In this document: one piece after another, positions 36,096-45,257 of the stretch
Layout: every line of letters begins with the position of its first letter
Position numbering within the stretch: position 1 is the stretch's first letter
Source: Xanthomonas albilineans
Lineage (GTDB): Bacteria; Pseudomonadota; Gammaproteobacteria; Xanthomonadales; Xanthomonadaceae
Direction: 5' to 3'
Assembly (NCBI RefSeq): GCF_002939705.1
Contig: NZ_MDCB01000001.1
Location: 62,001-126,000, forward strand
Length of the DNA stretch: 64,000 nucleotides
Notes under the pieces: generated by a model
Told to the model about the DNA's origin: nothing
Databases searched by the model: none
Seen by the model: the letters and a program-made list of their open reading frames with translations, nothing else
Program-made: the position numbers and the translations under genes

Positions 36096-38026
36096 GGGGT
36101 CTCCGGAGAACGACGCAAGCGCCGGTCGGCTGCGCTGACGAAACCACCCAGCGCCATCAGTGCCGCGCCGAGCCAGATCCAGCGCACGAAGGGTTTGATT
36201 TGCAGGCGTATCGCCCAGGCGTTACCGCCTAATGGTTCGCCCAGTGAAACGTAGATGTCGCCATACAGACCGGCGTGGATGCCGGCTTCGGTCATGGCCT
36301 GGCCGCCACTGGCATACAAGCGCTTTTCGGGAAACAGTTGGGTCAGTGGGCGGTCGTCGTGCAGCACCTGCACGTGGGCGCGTTCGGCCACGTAGTTCGG
36401 TCCGCGATGCTGGTCAAGATCTTGAAGTTCGAAGCGGTAACGGCCCATCTCCAGGTGCTGCCCAGGCGCTAACGCCACTTCGCGCTGTTGCTCCAGCGCT
36501 TCCACCAGCAACGCGCCGATCAGGAACACCGCGATACCGCCATGGGCCAGGGTCATGCCCAGCATTTCAGCGGTGAAGCGGCTGCCTTTGAGCTGGATCC
36601 GACTCCATACGAAGCGTGCGGTGCCAAGCAGCACCCAGGCCGCCGCGGCGATACCGACGCCGGTTTTCCATGGACCTTGCGGTGCCAGGAAGAAGCCGAG
36701 CGTCCCGGCCAACAGTGCCAGCCCTGCCCACGGCGCCAGCAGCGCCAGCGGTCGCGCTGCTTGTTCGCGCTGCCAGCGGGTCAGCGGCCCGAATGGCAGC
36801 AGGGCGACCAGCGGTGCCATCAGCACCACGAACAGCGTGCCGAAATAGGGCGGCCCAACCGAGAGCTTGCCCAGGCCCAGCGCATCGGCCAGCAATGGAT
36901 ACAGCGTGCCCAGTAGTACCATCGCGCAGGCGCAGGTCAGTAGCAGGTTGTTGATCAGCAGCAGGGTCTCGCGCGAGGCAGCGGCGAACGCTTGTCGCGC
37001 AGTGTCTGTGGCTGTTCCCAAATGGCCGCCGCGCAGTGCGTACAGCAGCAGCGCGCCACCGCACAGCAGACTCAGGAAGACCAGGATGAACAGACCACGG
37101 GCCGGATCGGCGGCGAACGAATGCACGCTGGTCAGTACCCCCGAGCGCACCAGAAACGTCCCCAGCAGCGATAGCGAGAACGTGGCGATCGCCAGCAGCA
37201 ATGTCCACGCGGCGAAGCTGCCGCGCTTTTCGGTGATGGCCTGCGAATGCAACAATGCCGCGCCGGTCAACCATGGCATGAAGCTGGCGTTCTCCACCGG
37301 ATCCCAGAACCACCAGCCGCCCCAGCCCAATTCGTCATACGCCCACCAACTGCCCAGGGCGATGCCGATGGTCAAAAATCCCCAGGCCACATTGGTCCAA
37401 GGTCGCGTCCAACGTAGCCAGCGCGCATCCACTTGCCCATCCAGCAACGCGGCCACGGCGAACGCGAACGGCACCGCGAAACCGACGTAGCCGGTGTACA
37501 GCAGCGGTGGATGGATCACCAGCCCAGGATCTTGCAGCAGCGGATTGAGATCGTGTCCTTCCAGCGGTGCCGGCAACAGTCGCGCGAATGGATTGGACGT
37601 GAACAGCAGGAAGGCCAGGAAACCCGTGCTCACCAATGCCAGCGTGCCGATCACCCGCGCCACCACGCTGGCAGGCAGGCGCCGCGAAGACAGCGCCACG
37701 GCCGCGGTCCACAGCGCAAGAATTAGCGTCCACAGCAGCAAGGATCCTTCGTGCGCCCCCCACACCGCCGAGTAACGGTATACCAGCGGCAGCAGCGCGT
37801 TGGAATTGTCGGCCACGTAGGCCACCGAGAAGTCCCCGGTCACGAAGGCACACGTGAGCAACGCGAAGGCGCCAGCGACCAGGAGCAATTGCGCGTATGC
37901 CGCAGGACGTGCCACTGCCATCCAGCGTGCGTCCCCGCGTTGCGCCCCGGCCAGCGGCACCACGGCCTGCAGCACGGCGGTGAACAAGGCGAGGATCAGC
38001 AGGAGTTGGCCCAGTTCAGGCAGCAT
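36092..38026 (-). CDS. ccmF: Haem lyase subunit CcmF
   Basis: The protein is a 644-residue polytopic membrane protein of the haem-handling family. The tryptophan-rich WWD motif reads GWGGWWFWDPVENASF. Four conserved periplasmic histidines are expected, and the segment VIHPPLLYTGYVGF is visible. CcmF takes haem from holo-CcmE and attaches it to apocytochrome with CcmH/I. I chose ATG 38026 because upstream codons lack a membrane signal. The gene normally follows ccmE directly. Here 189 bp of non-matching sequence separate it from the ccmE remnant. Confidence 0.95.
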   Translation of the reverse strand: MLPELGQLLLILALFTAVLQAVVPLAGAQRGDARWMAVARPAAYAQLLLVAGAFALLTCAFVTGDFSVAYVADNSNALLPLVYRYSAVWGAHEGSLLLWTLILALWTAAVALSSRRLPASVVARVIGTLALVSTGFLAFLLFTSNPFARLLPAPLEGHDLNPLLQDPGLVIHPPLLYTGYVGFAVPFAFAVAALLDGQVDARWLRWTRPWTNVAWGFLTIGIALGSWWAYDELGWGGWWFWDPVENASFMPWLTGAALLHSQAITEKRGSFAAWTLLLAIATFSLSLLGTFLVRSGVLTSVHSFAADPARGLFILVFLSLLCGGALLLYALRGGHLGTATDTARQAFAAASRETLLLINNLLLTCACAMVLLGTLYPLLADALGLGKLSVGPPYFGTLFVVLMAPLVALLPFGPLTRWQREQAARPLALLAPWAGLALLAGTLGFFLAPQGPWKTGVGIAAAAWVLLGTARFVWSRIQLKGSRFTAEMLGMTLAHGGIAVFLIGALLVEALEQQREVALAPGQHLEMGRYRFELQDLDQHRGPNYVAERAHVQVLHDDRPLTQLFPEKRLYASGGQAMTEAGIHAGLYGDIYVSLGEPLGGNAWAIRLQIKPFVRWIWLGAALMALGGFVSAADRRLRRSPETP

Positions 38027-38215
38027 GGTGCGAGTCCCGCAGTTCGGGATCCCTGAACCAATCAGCCGGGACAGGCGAATCGGAATCCGTGGCCCAGGTA
38101 GAGCAAAAGTGGACGGTGCCAAGGAAGATGTCTGGATGCGCGAGCGCGTAGCAGGTGGCGCACAGTCGCTTTGCCTGATCCCTGGGCACCGATAACCAGT
38201 GCCGGAGCGATGTCA
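38027..38215 (-). other. Unexplained 189-bp segment between the ccmE remnant and ccmF
   Basis: The ccm genes otherwise overlap or nearly touch, except for 115 bp between ccmB and ccmC. This segment matches no part of CcmE or CcmF that I can recognise. An overlapping frame reads a Walker-A-like GAQGSGKA, but without the Ser/Thr needed, and the frame shadows the ccmE remnant. It may be inserted or rearranged DNA linked to the ccmE deletion. Confidence 0.45.
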
Positions 38216-38365
38216 TCACCGCCTCGCTCCCACATCATGTTTGCGATGCGCTTGGTCCATGTTCTCCGCCAGTTCCCTCGGCATATAGGTTTTGTCGTGC
38301 TTGGCCGGCACTTCCTCGGCGACGAACGCGCCATCGTGCATCGGCCGCCTGCGTTGCGGATTCAT
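38216..38365 (-). pseudogene. ccmE: ccmE remnant with large internal in-frame deletion
   Basis: A 49-codon ORF sits exactly where ccmE belongs. It starts with ATGA overlap to ccmD, as ccmE does, and codes MNPQRRRP, the basic N-terminus of Xanthomonas CcmE. It then jumps straight to the C-terminal part: [20 protein letters not shown] followed by PRELAEN and HRKHD. The haem-binding His and the Tyr of the HxxxY-type motif (HDKTY) are kept. The transmembrane helix and nearly the whole OB-fold, roughly 100 residues, are absent. A soluble 49-residue peptide cannot act as the periplasmic haem chaperone. The reading frame is still open, so the deletion is in frame. Confidence 0.88.
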
Positions 38366-38538
38366 CGGCTCAGATCCTGTGGGGCCGCTGGTTCGGTCTT
38401 GGTCTGGCGTTTGCGCTGCGCGCGCAGTCGTGCCGCACGCAGGGCACTGCGCAGTTGCACGCGTGCCAGCACGAAGTCGGCCAGCAAGACGCCAGCGAAC
38501 ACCGCGTAGGCGCCGGCCACGTAAGGTAAATAGTTCAT
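38362..38538 (-). CDS. ccmD: Haem exporter accessory protein CcmD
   Basis: The protein has 58 residues. It has one hydrophobic helix ([20 protein letters not shown]) and a basic, Gln/Lys-rich cytoplasmic tail, the standard CcmD form. CcmD helps release holo-CcmE from the CcmABC complex. It overlaps ccmC and the ccmE remnant by 4 bp each. Confidence 0.92.
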   Translation of the reverse strand: MNYLPYVAGAYAVFAGVLLADFVLARVQLRSALRAARLRAQRKRQTKTEPAAPQDLSR

Positions 38539-39284
38539 CCGCGCGCCTCCGCCCGTTGCGCGGCCCAGTCCTTGCCGGCTTCGCGGCGCAGATTGTCGGC
38601 GCGTGCCCGTGTCAGTAACGCGCCGGCGAACCAGAACTTGGTCGCCGCGACCATCCACCACAACGGCGGCAGCATGCTCGCGTCCATGCTGGATTGGCCG
38701 AACAGACGGATGGTTTGGCCCTGGTGCAGCGAGTTCCACCACACCACCGAGTAGCGGATCACCGGCAGCAACACCACCCCGACGATCGCCAGTAGCCCGG
38801 CGGCACGCGCGGCGATGCGCCTGTCCTCGATCGCCCGGTATAGGCCCATCACTCCGATGTACAGGAACAGCAGGATCAGTTCGCTGGTCAGGCGTGGATC
38901 CCAATCCCACCATGCGCCCCACATCGGCCGTCCCCAGATGCTGCCGGTCAGCAGGGTGATCAAGGTGAAGGCGGCGCCGATGGGGGCGCAGGCCATTGCC
39001 AGGATCTCGCAGAGTTTGATCCGCCACACCTGCGCGATCGCCGCATATAGGGCCATCAGCGCGAACACGAACAAACTCATCCAGGCGCAGGGCACATGAA
39101 TGTAAAGGATGCGAAAGGCGTCGCTCTGCAAGCGGTCGGCGGGCACCACGAACAGCGCCTGCCAGATGCCCGCGCCGGCCATTACCAACGAAAGCAGGTA
39201 ACACCACGGCGCCCAGCGCGCGGCGAGGCGATCGAAAACGGGCGGCGAACCGAGTTGGTGGAACCAGCGGACGAGGGAGGCCAT
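38535..39284 (-). CDS. ccmC: Haem transporter/handling protein CcmC
   Basis: The protein is a 249-residue six-helix membrane protein with the WWD motif [17 protein letters not shown] and flanking histidines ([10 protein letters not shown]). CcmC loads haem onto CcmE. The gene is intact and overlaps ccmD. Confidence 0.95.
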   Translation of the reverse strand: MASLVRWFHQLGSPPVFDRLAARWAPWCYLLSLVMAGAGIWQALFVVPADRLQSDAFRILYIHVPCAWMSLFVFALMALYAAIAQVWRIKLCEILAMACAPIGAAFTLITLLTGSIWGRPMWGAWWDWDPRLTSELILLFLYIGVMGLYRAIEDRRIAARAAGLLAIVGVVLLPVIRYSVVWWNSLHQGQTIRLFGQSSMDASMLPPLWWMVAATKFWFAGALLTRARADNLRREAGKDWAAQRAEARG

Positions 39285-39399
39285 GCGGTCGATTTTAGCG
39301 GGTGGAAGGCGGGCGTCGATGCGGCGATAGCGATGCGATACGACAACGTCATCGCTGCATGGTACGGCCCATGCCGCGTCGACGCTGCGCCAACGGCGC

Positions 39400-40095
39400 T
39401 CAGCTCAGCGCGATACGGATTGCCGCCGCCGCCGCCAGCGGGGCCAGTACCAGGCCCAGCACCAGTCCCGCCGCCAGCAATAGCAAGCCGCCGCCAGGAT
39501 CCAGTCCCTGTGCCGCCGCTGCCACACTGCCGGCGCCGAACACCAGCACCGGCACGTACAGCGGCAGCGCCAGCAGCGCGACCAGGATGCCGGCACGCTG
39601 CATGCTCACCGTCAACGCGGCCACGACTGCGCCGATGAGGCTGAGCAGCGGGGTTCCCAGCGCCAACGATGCCAGCAGCGTCGGCATGCGGTCATGCGGT
39701 AGGTGCAGCAATTCGCCCAGCAAGGGCGTCGCCACGATCAGCGGTAAGGCGGTGGTCGTCCAGTGCACCAGCACCCGTACCAGCACCAGCCAGGCCAACG
39801 GGGCCGGCGCCAATAACCATTGCTCCAGCGAGCCGTCCTCGGCGTCACTGCGAAACAGGCTGTCCAATGCCAGCAGCCCGGCCAGCAGCACGGCCAGCCA
39901 TAGTGCGGCGGCGGCGACATCGCCGAGCAGGCGTGGCTGGTTGCCCAATGCCAGCGCGAACAGGATCACAATCAGCAGGGCCAACAGCACGGGCTGCAGT
40001 GCATCGCCGCGGCGGCGCCATAGCAGGCGCAGGTCGCGCAGCAGCAATGCGTGGGTGGCTTGCAACAGGCCAGGGACGGGCGCTGCCGGGCTCAT
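39400..40095 (-). CDS. ccmB: Haem exporter membrane protein CcmB
   Basis: The protein is a 231-residue hydrophobic protein with about six helices and the family segment [20 protein letters not shown] near the N-terminus. The conserved acidic segment [19 protein letters not shown] is clear. It is the permease of the CcmAB ABC transporter. The start overlaps the ccmA stop (ATGA). The upstream long ORF is a shadow. Confidence 0.94.
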   Translation of the reverse strand: MSPAAPVPGLLQATHALLLRDLRLLWRRRGDALQPVLLALLIVILFALALGNQPRLLGDVAAAALWLAVLLAGLLALDSLFRSDAEDGSLEQWLLAPAPLAWLVLVRVLVHWTTTALPLIVATPLLGELLHLPHDRMPTLLASLALGTPLLSLIGAVVAALTVSMQRAGILVALLALPLYVPVLVFGAGSVAAAAQGLDPGGGLLLLAAGLVLGLVLAPLAAAAAIRIALS

Positions 40096-40739
40096 GCGTC
40101 CACTCCGCTCAACTGCAGCAGGCGGGTGCGCACCGGCGGCGCGGCGTAGGCACCATGGGTCGTGACCAAGGCGGCGCCACCGCTGCGTAGGTGTGCGGCG
40201 ATCATGCGGTTGACCAGGTTGATGCCGTCCAGGTCGAGATTGGCGTAGGGCTCGTCGAGCAGCCAGAGCGGTGCTGGCGACAACCACATCCGCGCGAGCG
40301 CCAAGCGTTTTTTTTGTCCTGCGGAAAGCTGCCGCACCAGCGTGTCCTCGTAGCCGGCCAGGCCGACGATGGCCAATGCACTGCCAGGCATCTGCTTGGC
40401 GCGGCGGCCCTGCAGGCCACACACGTAATGTAGATTTTCCAGAGTGCTCAGGTCCGCCTTCAATGCTCCCAGGTGACCGAGGTAGGCCATGAAGCGGGCG
40501 CGGTCGCCGCGTCGCACCGGGTGGCCGTCGATCTCGATGCGTCCGGCCTCGGCGCGCAGCAGGCCCACCAGCACGCGCAACAGCGTGGTCTTGCCGGCGC
40601 CGTTGTCGCCTTGTACCAGCAGCGCTTCGCCTGCATCCAGGCGGAAGTCCAGCGGGCCGAACACGGCCGCATCATCGCGGGCGAAGGTGAGCCCGTGCGC
40701 AGCCAACAGCGGTGGCGAAGCATGCAGCGGATCGGTCAT
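40092..40739 (-). CDS. ccmA: Haem exporter ATP-binding protein CcmA
   Basis: The protein is a 215-residue ABC ATPase. Walker A GDNGAGKT is at residues 44-51, the signature reads [15 protein letters not shown], and Walker B is [12 protein letters not shown]. It powers release of holo-CcmE from CcmCD. It is the first gene of the ccm operon, divergent from the methionine aminotransferase gene across 190 bp. Confidence 0.95.
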   Translation of the reverse strand: MTDPLHASPPLLAAHGLTFARDDAAVFGPLDFRLDAGEALLVQGDNGAGKTTLLRVLVGLLRAEAGRIEIDGHPVRRGDRARFMAYLGHLGALKADLSTLENLHYVCGLQGRRAKQMPGSALAIVGLAGYEDTLVRQLSAGQKKRLALARMWLSPAPLWLLDEPYANLDLDGINLVNRMIAAHLRSGGAALVTTHGAYAAPPVRTRLLQLSGVDA

Positions 40740-40929
40740 CGGCGAAGAACCGCGACGGATGGCGCGGCGGCGGGCTTGGCAAGAGAAGATGCATTGTAAG
40801 AGATACGGACGTCCGGCGGATGTCGGCGGGCGTGCGCGGTGACACTGTTTTACGCAGCCGTGGCGCATCGCCGGCAAGCGGCATTGCGTACACTGGGTGC
40901 TTCCCCCCCCCACTGCCGCATCTTTACCT

Positions 40930-42078
40930 ATGCACCTGCAGACCAAGCTGCCCAAGGTGGGCACCACCATCTTCACCGTCATGTCGCAATTGGCTGCTGA
41001 GCATGACGCGGTGAACCTGGGTCAAGGGTTTCCCGACTTCCCGGCCCCGGCGCGCCTGATCGACGCACTGGCCCAGGCGGCGCGCGAGGGTCACAACCAG
41101 TACCCGCCGATGACCGGTGTGCCGGTGCTGCGTCAGGCCATCGCCGAGAAGGCGCTGCGTTGCTACGGCGCCCAGGTCGATCCGGACACGGAGGTCACCG
41201 TGACCAGTGGTGCCACCGAGGCATTGTTCAACGCCATCCATGCTGTCGTGCGTCCAGGCGATGAGGTGATCGTGCTCGATCCAGCTTACGACTGCTACGA
41301 GCCGGCGATCGATCTGGCCGGCGCGTGCGCGGTACATGTGTCGCTGGATCCGCACAGTTTCGCGGTGGACTGGGAACAAGTGCGTGCGGCGATCACGCCG
41401 CGGACGCGGCTGCTGATGATCAATAGCCCGCATAATCCCTCCGGCGCAATGCTCGGTGCCGAGGATCTACAGGCGGTCGCCGAGCTGTTGCGCGGTCGCG
41501 ACATCTTCCTGATTTCCGACGAGGTCTACGAGCACATCGTGTTCGATGGCCGCCGTCATGAATCGGTGCTGCGCTGGCCGGAACTGCGCGAACGCGCGTT
41601 TGTGATCTCCAGCTTCGGCAAGACCTATCACTGCACCGGCTGGAAGATCGGCTACGCGATCGCGCCGCCGGCGCTCAGCGTCGAGTTCCGTAAGCTCCAC
41701 CAGTACAATACGTTCACCAGCTTCGGCCCGGCGCAGCATGCTTTCGCTACGATGATTCGCCAACAGCCCGAGCATGACGAGCAACTCGGTGCGTTCTACC
41801 AGGCCAAGCGCGACCGCTTCGGCGAACAATTGCGGGGGACTCGGCTCAAGCCGCTGCCGGTGCCGGGCGGTTACTTCCAACTGGTCGATTATTCGGCGGT
41901 CAGCGATCTGCCCGACACCGAGTTCGTGAAGTGGCTGACGATCGAGAAAGGAGTGGCGGCGATCCCGCTGTCGCCGTTCTACCAGATCCCGCCGCACGGC
42001 CAGCGTTTGGCGCGGCTGTGCTTTGCCAAGAACGCGGCCACGCTGGACACGGCGATCGAGCGTTTGCTGCGGCTCTGA
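40930..42078 (+). CDS. Methionine aminotransferase (YbdL/KAT-like)
   Basis: The protein is a 382-residue class I PLP aminotransferase. The PLP Lys231 is in [15 protein letters not shown], and [12 protein letters not shown] is the conserved Asn-Pro segment. Similarity to YbdL and its pairing with an omega-amidase gene suggest transamination of methionine or its keto acid (KMTB) in methionine salvage. ATG 40930 was chosen over upstream in-frame codons, which code a poor N-terminus. Confidence 0.9.
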   Translation: MHLQTKLPKVGTTIFTVMSQLAAEHDAVNLGQGFPDFPAPARLIDALAQAAREGHNQYPPMTGVPVLRQAIAEKALRCYGAQVDPDTEVTVTSGATEALFNAIHAVVRPGDEVIVLDPAYDCYEPAIDLAGACAVHVSLDPHSFAVDWEQVRAAITPRTRLLMINSPHNPSGAMLGAEDLQAVAELLRGRDIFLISDEVYEHIVFDGRRHESVLRWPELRERAFVISSFGKTYHCTGWKIGYAIAPPALSVEFRKLHQYNTFTSFGPAQHAFATMIRQQPEHDEQLGAFYQAKRDRFGEQLRGTRLKPLPVPGGYFQLVDYSAVSDLPDTEFVKWLTIEKGVAAIPLSPFYQIPPHGQRLARLCFAKNAATLDTAIERLLRL

Positions 42079-42179
42079 TGCATTGCCGTGACCCGGGACT
42101 CGGCAGAGTTAAGAGCAGCCGATCTCGCAGTTGATTTTCCGGATCCCGGGTCTGGATCCTTCACTACTCCGGACATCCC

Positions 42180-43019
42180 ATGCCCCCAACGCACGACCTC
42201 CGCATTTCTCTCGTCCAAGGCGACACGCGCTGGCACGATCCTGCTGGCAATCGCGCGCATTATGCCGAACTGCTGGCGCCGCTGGCCGGCCTTACCGATC
42301 TGGTCATTCTGCCGGAGACCTTCACCAGCGGTTTCTCCAACGACGCCCTGGAGCAGGCCGAAGACATGCAGGGGCCGACGGTGGCGTGGGTGCGCGCGCA
42401 GGCGATGCGATTGAATGCGGCGGTGACCGGTAGCGTGCAACTGCGCGTATCCGATGCGCACGGCGATAGCCGGGTCTTCAACCGATTGCTGTGGGCCACG
42501 CCCGATGGCGCATTGCAGCACTACGACAAACGCCATCTGTTCCGCTACGGCAACGAACATCTGCGCTATGCCGCCGGGCGCGAGCGCCTATGCGTGGAAT
42601 GGAAGGGCTGGCGGATCAATCCGCAGGTCTGCTACGACCTGCGTTTTCCTGTGTTCTGTCGCAACCGCTACGACGTCGAACGTCCGGGGCAGCTGGATTT
42701 CGACCTGCAATTGTTCGTCGCCAACTGGCCATCGGCCCGTGCCTATGCCTGGCGGACGCTGCTGCGCGCACGGGCGATCGAGAACCTGTGCTTCGTGGCG
42801 GCGGTCAACCGCGTCGGTGTGGATGGCAACGACCTGCATTACGCTGGCGACAGCGCGGTGATCGATTTCCTCGGTCAGCCGCAGTTGGAAATTCGCGAAC
42901 GCGAGCAGGTCGCGACCACGACCATCTCCGCGACGGCATTGGTGGCGCATCGTACACGCTTCCCGGCGATGCTCGATGCCGATGCCTTTGTCCTTGGCGC
43001 ACCCAATGCCGATGCCTGA
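42180..43019 (+). CDS. Omega-amidase YafV-like (nitrilase family)
   Basis: The protein is a 279-residue nitrilase-superfamily hydrolase with the catalytic triad. Glu46 is in LPETFTSGF, Lys is in YDKRHLF, and Cys is in NPQVCYDLRFPVFCRN. YafV-type omega-amidases hydrolyse 2-oxosuccinamate or 2-oxoglutaramate, the co-products of glutamine/asparagine-linked transamination. The neighbouring aminotransferase supports this. A 101-bp gap with a direct-repeat-like GGATCC motif separates them. Confidence 0.9.
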   Translation: MPPTHDLRISLVQGDTRWHDPAGNRAHYAELLAPLAGLTDLVILPETFTSGFSNDALEQAEDMQGPTVAWVRAQAMRLNAAVTGSVQLRVSDAHGDSRVFNRLLWATPDGALQHYDKRHLFRYGNEHLRYAAGRERLCVEWKGWRINPQVCYDLRFPVFCRNRYDVERPGQLDFDLQLFVANWPSARAYAWRTLLRARAIENLCFVAAVNRVGVDGNDLHYAGDSAVIDFLGQPQLEIREREQVATTTISATALVAHRTRFPAMLDADAFVLGAPNADA

Positions 43020-43109
43020 ACGGCGTCGTGACGGCGACGGCGGCACACACACCGCCTAGTCGGAGGCGCTGCTAGGCTCGCCCCCATATGATCCCAACGG
43101 AGCGTTGCC

Positions 43110-43544
43110 ATGACCAAATTGCTTACGATTGCCGCGCTGCTTGTCGGTATCGCATTTATGCCGCAGGCGCATGCCGCCGGTAACATCGACTGCGAGTTGC
43201 ATTTCAACTTGTCCGGTTGGTCGCTGTTGTACAAGAGCGCTAAAGGCAACGGCACCATCACCTGCGACAACGGTGCCAGCATCCCGGTCAAGATCAGCGT
43301 TAAGGGCGGCGGCCTGAGCGTGGGTAAATCCAAGATCGTCAATGGCCGTGGTCGTTTTACCGGCGCTTATTCACTCAATGATCTGTTGGGCACCTATGCG
43401 TCGGCAGAAGCGCATGCTGGTGTGGTGAAGTCGTCCGATGCCCAGGTGATGACCAAGGGCGACATCTCGTTGGCGCTGGCCGGTACCGGTAAGGGCTTTG
43501 ATCTGGGCTTGGACGTCGCTGGTTTCACCATCGAACGCCGCTGA
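43110..43544 (+). CDS. Exported protein of unknown function
   Basis: The protein has 144 residues. A clear signal peptide (MTKLLTIAALLVGIAFMPQAHA) precedes a Gly/Lys-rich mature part with two cysteines (CELHFN and ITCDNG). I do not recognise the family. The mature protein looks beta-rich, with alternating polar and hydrophobic residues. An AACGGAG ribosome site is 5 bp upstream. It ends just before a strong hairpin. Confidence 0.75.
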   Translation: MTKLLTIAALLVGIAFMPQAHAAGNIDCELHFNLSGWSLLYKSAKGNGTITCDNGASIPVKISVKGGGLSVGKSKIVNGRGRFTGAYSLNDLLGTYASAEAHAGVVKSSDAQVMTKGDISLALAGTGKGFDLGLDVAGFTIERR

Positions 43545-43562
43545 CTGGCGCGCACTACATCC

Positions 43563-43603
43563 TAGCCGTCTCGCCCTGTAAGCAAGTGCGGGCGAGACGG
43601 CTA
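43563..43603 (+). terminator. Strong 14-bp hairpin after the exported protein gene
   Basis: TAGCCGTCTCGCCC pairs perfectly with GGGCGAGACGGCTA around a 13-base loop, 18 bp after the stop codon. No T tract follows on the plus strand. Position favours a transcript-end hairpin, but classical Rho-independent termination is not shown. Confidence 0.55.
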
Positions 43604-43845
43604 CGGCAAGCGACTGGCAGGTGCACGGGTCCTCCCAGGGCAATTTCAACGGATTTCGTCTCGATCATTTTTTTGTTTCGCTCAAGCGCCGGCCGTATCG
43701 TCATCGTGTCAGGTTGTCGTCGCGGCGAACACGCCCTGTCGTAGGCGAAAGTGGTTAGAGCAAGGGGAGCGACAGCAGCGTCTTACACGGGTTGGCCGAC
43801 TTGTGCAGTCAAGGGAGCGTGTTCGGCGCCTTGATTGTCCCGCTG
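43604..43845. other. Intergenic region left of the MITE-like element
   Basis: This 242-bp stretch has no gene that I can support. It contains a T-rich patch (43666-43678) and no other clear signal. With the adjacent 162-bp element it makes a 400-bp gene-free region. Confidence 0.4.
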
Positions 43846-44007
43846 CTAAGAGTGGCTAACAAAACTACTGCGCTGCGGCCGGGTGGGTAGGGGCGGGCAG
43901 TGCTCGGAATCCTCATGTACCGCATGAACCGTCTATATACTGCGGTTCCTGCGCGCTGTCCGTGCCCACCCGACAGCGACTCGCGACGTTTTGTTAGCCA
44001 CTCTTAG
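43846..44007. mobile_element. 162-bp MITE-like element with 20-bp perfect terminal inverted repeats
   Basis: CTAAGAGTGGCTAACAAAAC at 43846-43865 is matched exactly by its reverse complement at 43988-44007. An imperfect inverted similarity continues inward (a GCTG..CGGGTGGG motif on both sides). No transposase is present. Outer bases are CTAA and TTAG, compatible with TA-type target duplication but not decisive. The stop codon of the EAL gene lies within the right repeat. A partial second copy of the end is at 61196. Confidence 0.75.
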
Positions 44008-45257
44008 TGGGCGTTGCTAGTGCGTTGCCCGAAGATGTTCTGCTGGGAGTTGGCAAGATCTTGGAACTGTGCGATGGGCAATGGCCGGCTGAAGTAGTAG
44101 CCCTGGCCGATGTCGCATTTGATGCTGCGCATTCGCATCAGGTCTTCTTCGGTTTCGATGCCTGCGGCAACCACGCGCATGCCTAATCCATGCGCCAATT
44201 GCACCATCGTCTCTAGCATATCGAATACGTGACGGGTCAGCCGTGAGCGCCAAACCATTCGTCGGTCGATTTTCAGGAGATTGAACGGCGCGGTGCACAG
44301 ACGGTTGAGTGAGAACGCACCGGTACCGAAATCGTCGATGACGCAATCGATGCCGTTCAGGCGCCAATGCGCCACCGCGCCAGCGATGATGGTGTTGTTG
44401 TTGCTTGTGCTGCCGCTCTCTGTCACCTCGATCGCGAATTGGCTACTGCTGCCGCCAGAGTGTTTGAGTCGTTGCACGACGTTGTCCGCCCAGGTCGCTG
44501 AGACGATATCCCTGGCGGAGATGTTGATCGACAGCTTGAGTGGTGGCGTTCCAGTCAGCGATTGGCTGACGCTGGCAACCGTGTCGATGAATTGGTCGAT
44601 CAGTTCCCAGCCAAGGTTGCACTCTTCCAGAGTGGTCAGAAAGCGGTCCGGGCTCATTACGCCCAGTGTTGGGTGGTGCCACCGCACGAGGGCTTCCGCG
44701 CCGACCATGGTGCCGGTGGTCAGGCAGTAGTTTGGCTGAAAGAAGGCGGCGATCTCGCCGGCGCGATAGGCGCGAAACACCTCGTTGGCGCCAATGAGTG
44801 CGGCAGGGTCCTCGATCACCTGGCCATTCGCATCGGCAGTGATCGGTGTCGCCGCCCGGTAAAGCATGTCGGTGAAATCGAACAGGCGCAGGGGTTCTCC
44901 AGCGAAGATCACCTGCATCGCTCTGCTGTCGCGTTGTCTCGCATACTCATAGATCGCGCTCTGGATACGCATGTCCGTCAAGCCGCTCACGATCAGGTGG
45001 CCGCTGTAGCGTATCTGGGTCAGGGCATCCACCAATTGCAGGATCGACGCGCCTGGCAGACGCGCGGAAGCGACCAGTAGGTCGAACGATGTCGTGCGGA
45101 TCTGCTCGAATAGTGCTCCGCTATCGGTGGCGCTATAGATGTGCGTTGCGCCGAGACGCTGCAAAAGCTTGCTCACATAGCTACCTTGCAACTCGTTTTC
45201 GTAAGCGACGATAGCATTCTTTATGCTGATAAAAGGAATATGCGCTGTGCTGTTCAT
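44004..45257 (-). CDS. Receiver-EAL protein, RocR-like, with degenerate catalytic residues
   Basis: The protein has 417 residues. A CheY-like N-terminal domain (about 10-125) has Ser64 (VASARLPG) where the phospho-acceptor Asp should be, and a degenerate acidic pocket. The EAL domain (about 155-400) keeps EALVRW, INISAR, VTES, DDFGTG and LLKID. The VVAEGVET motif reads VVAAGIET, with Ala365 replacing the catalytic Glu. It is probably inactive as a phosphodiesterase and may sense or bind c-di-GMP. The stop codon comes from the MITE-like element. It is divergent from the hybrid kinase. ATG 45257 was chosen over upstream codons without domain match. Confidence 0.88.
   Translation of the reverse strand: MNSTAHIPFISIKNAIVAYENELQGSYVSKLLQRLGATHIYSATDSGALFEQIRTTSFDLLVASARLPGASILQLVDALTQIRYSGHLIVSGLTDMRIQSAIYEYARQRDSRAMQVIFAGEPLRLFDFTDMLYRAATPITADANGQVIEDPAALIGANEVFRAYRAGEIAAFFQPNYCLTTGTMVGAEALVRWHHPTLGVMSPDRFLTTLEECNLGWELIDQFIDTVASVSQSLTGTPPLKLSINISARDIVSATWADNVVQRLKHSGGSSSQFAIEVTESGSTSNNNTIIAGAVAHWRLNGIDCVIDDFGTGAFSLNRLCTAPFNLLKIDRRMVWRSRLTRHVFDMLETMVQLAHGLGMRVVAAGIETEEDLMRMRSIKCDIGQGYYFSRPLPIAQFQDLANSQQNIFGQRTSNAH

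Noticed and set aside
38062-38334. 90-codon ORF with a Walker-A-like GAQGSGKA
   Set aside because: It overlaps the ccmE remnant in another frame, lacks the required Ser/Thr after Lys, and has no further ATPase motif.
43846-44007. CTAA/TTAG at the element ends as a target-site duplication
   Set aside because: They are inverted and not direct copies. Only the palindromic central TA could be a duplication, which cannot be proven from one copy.
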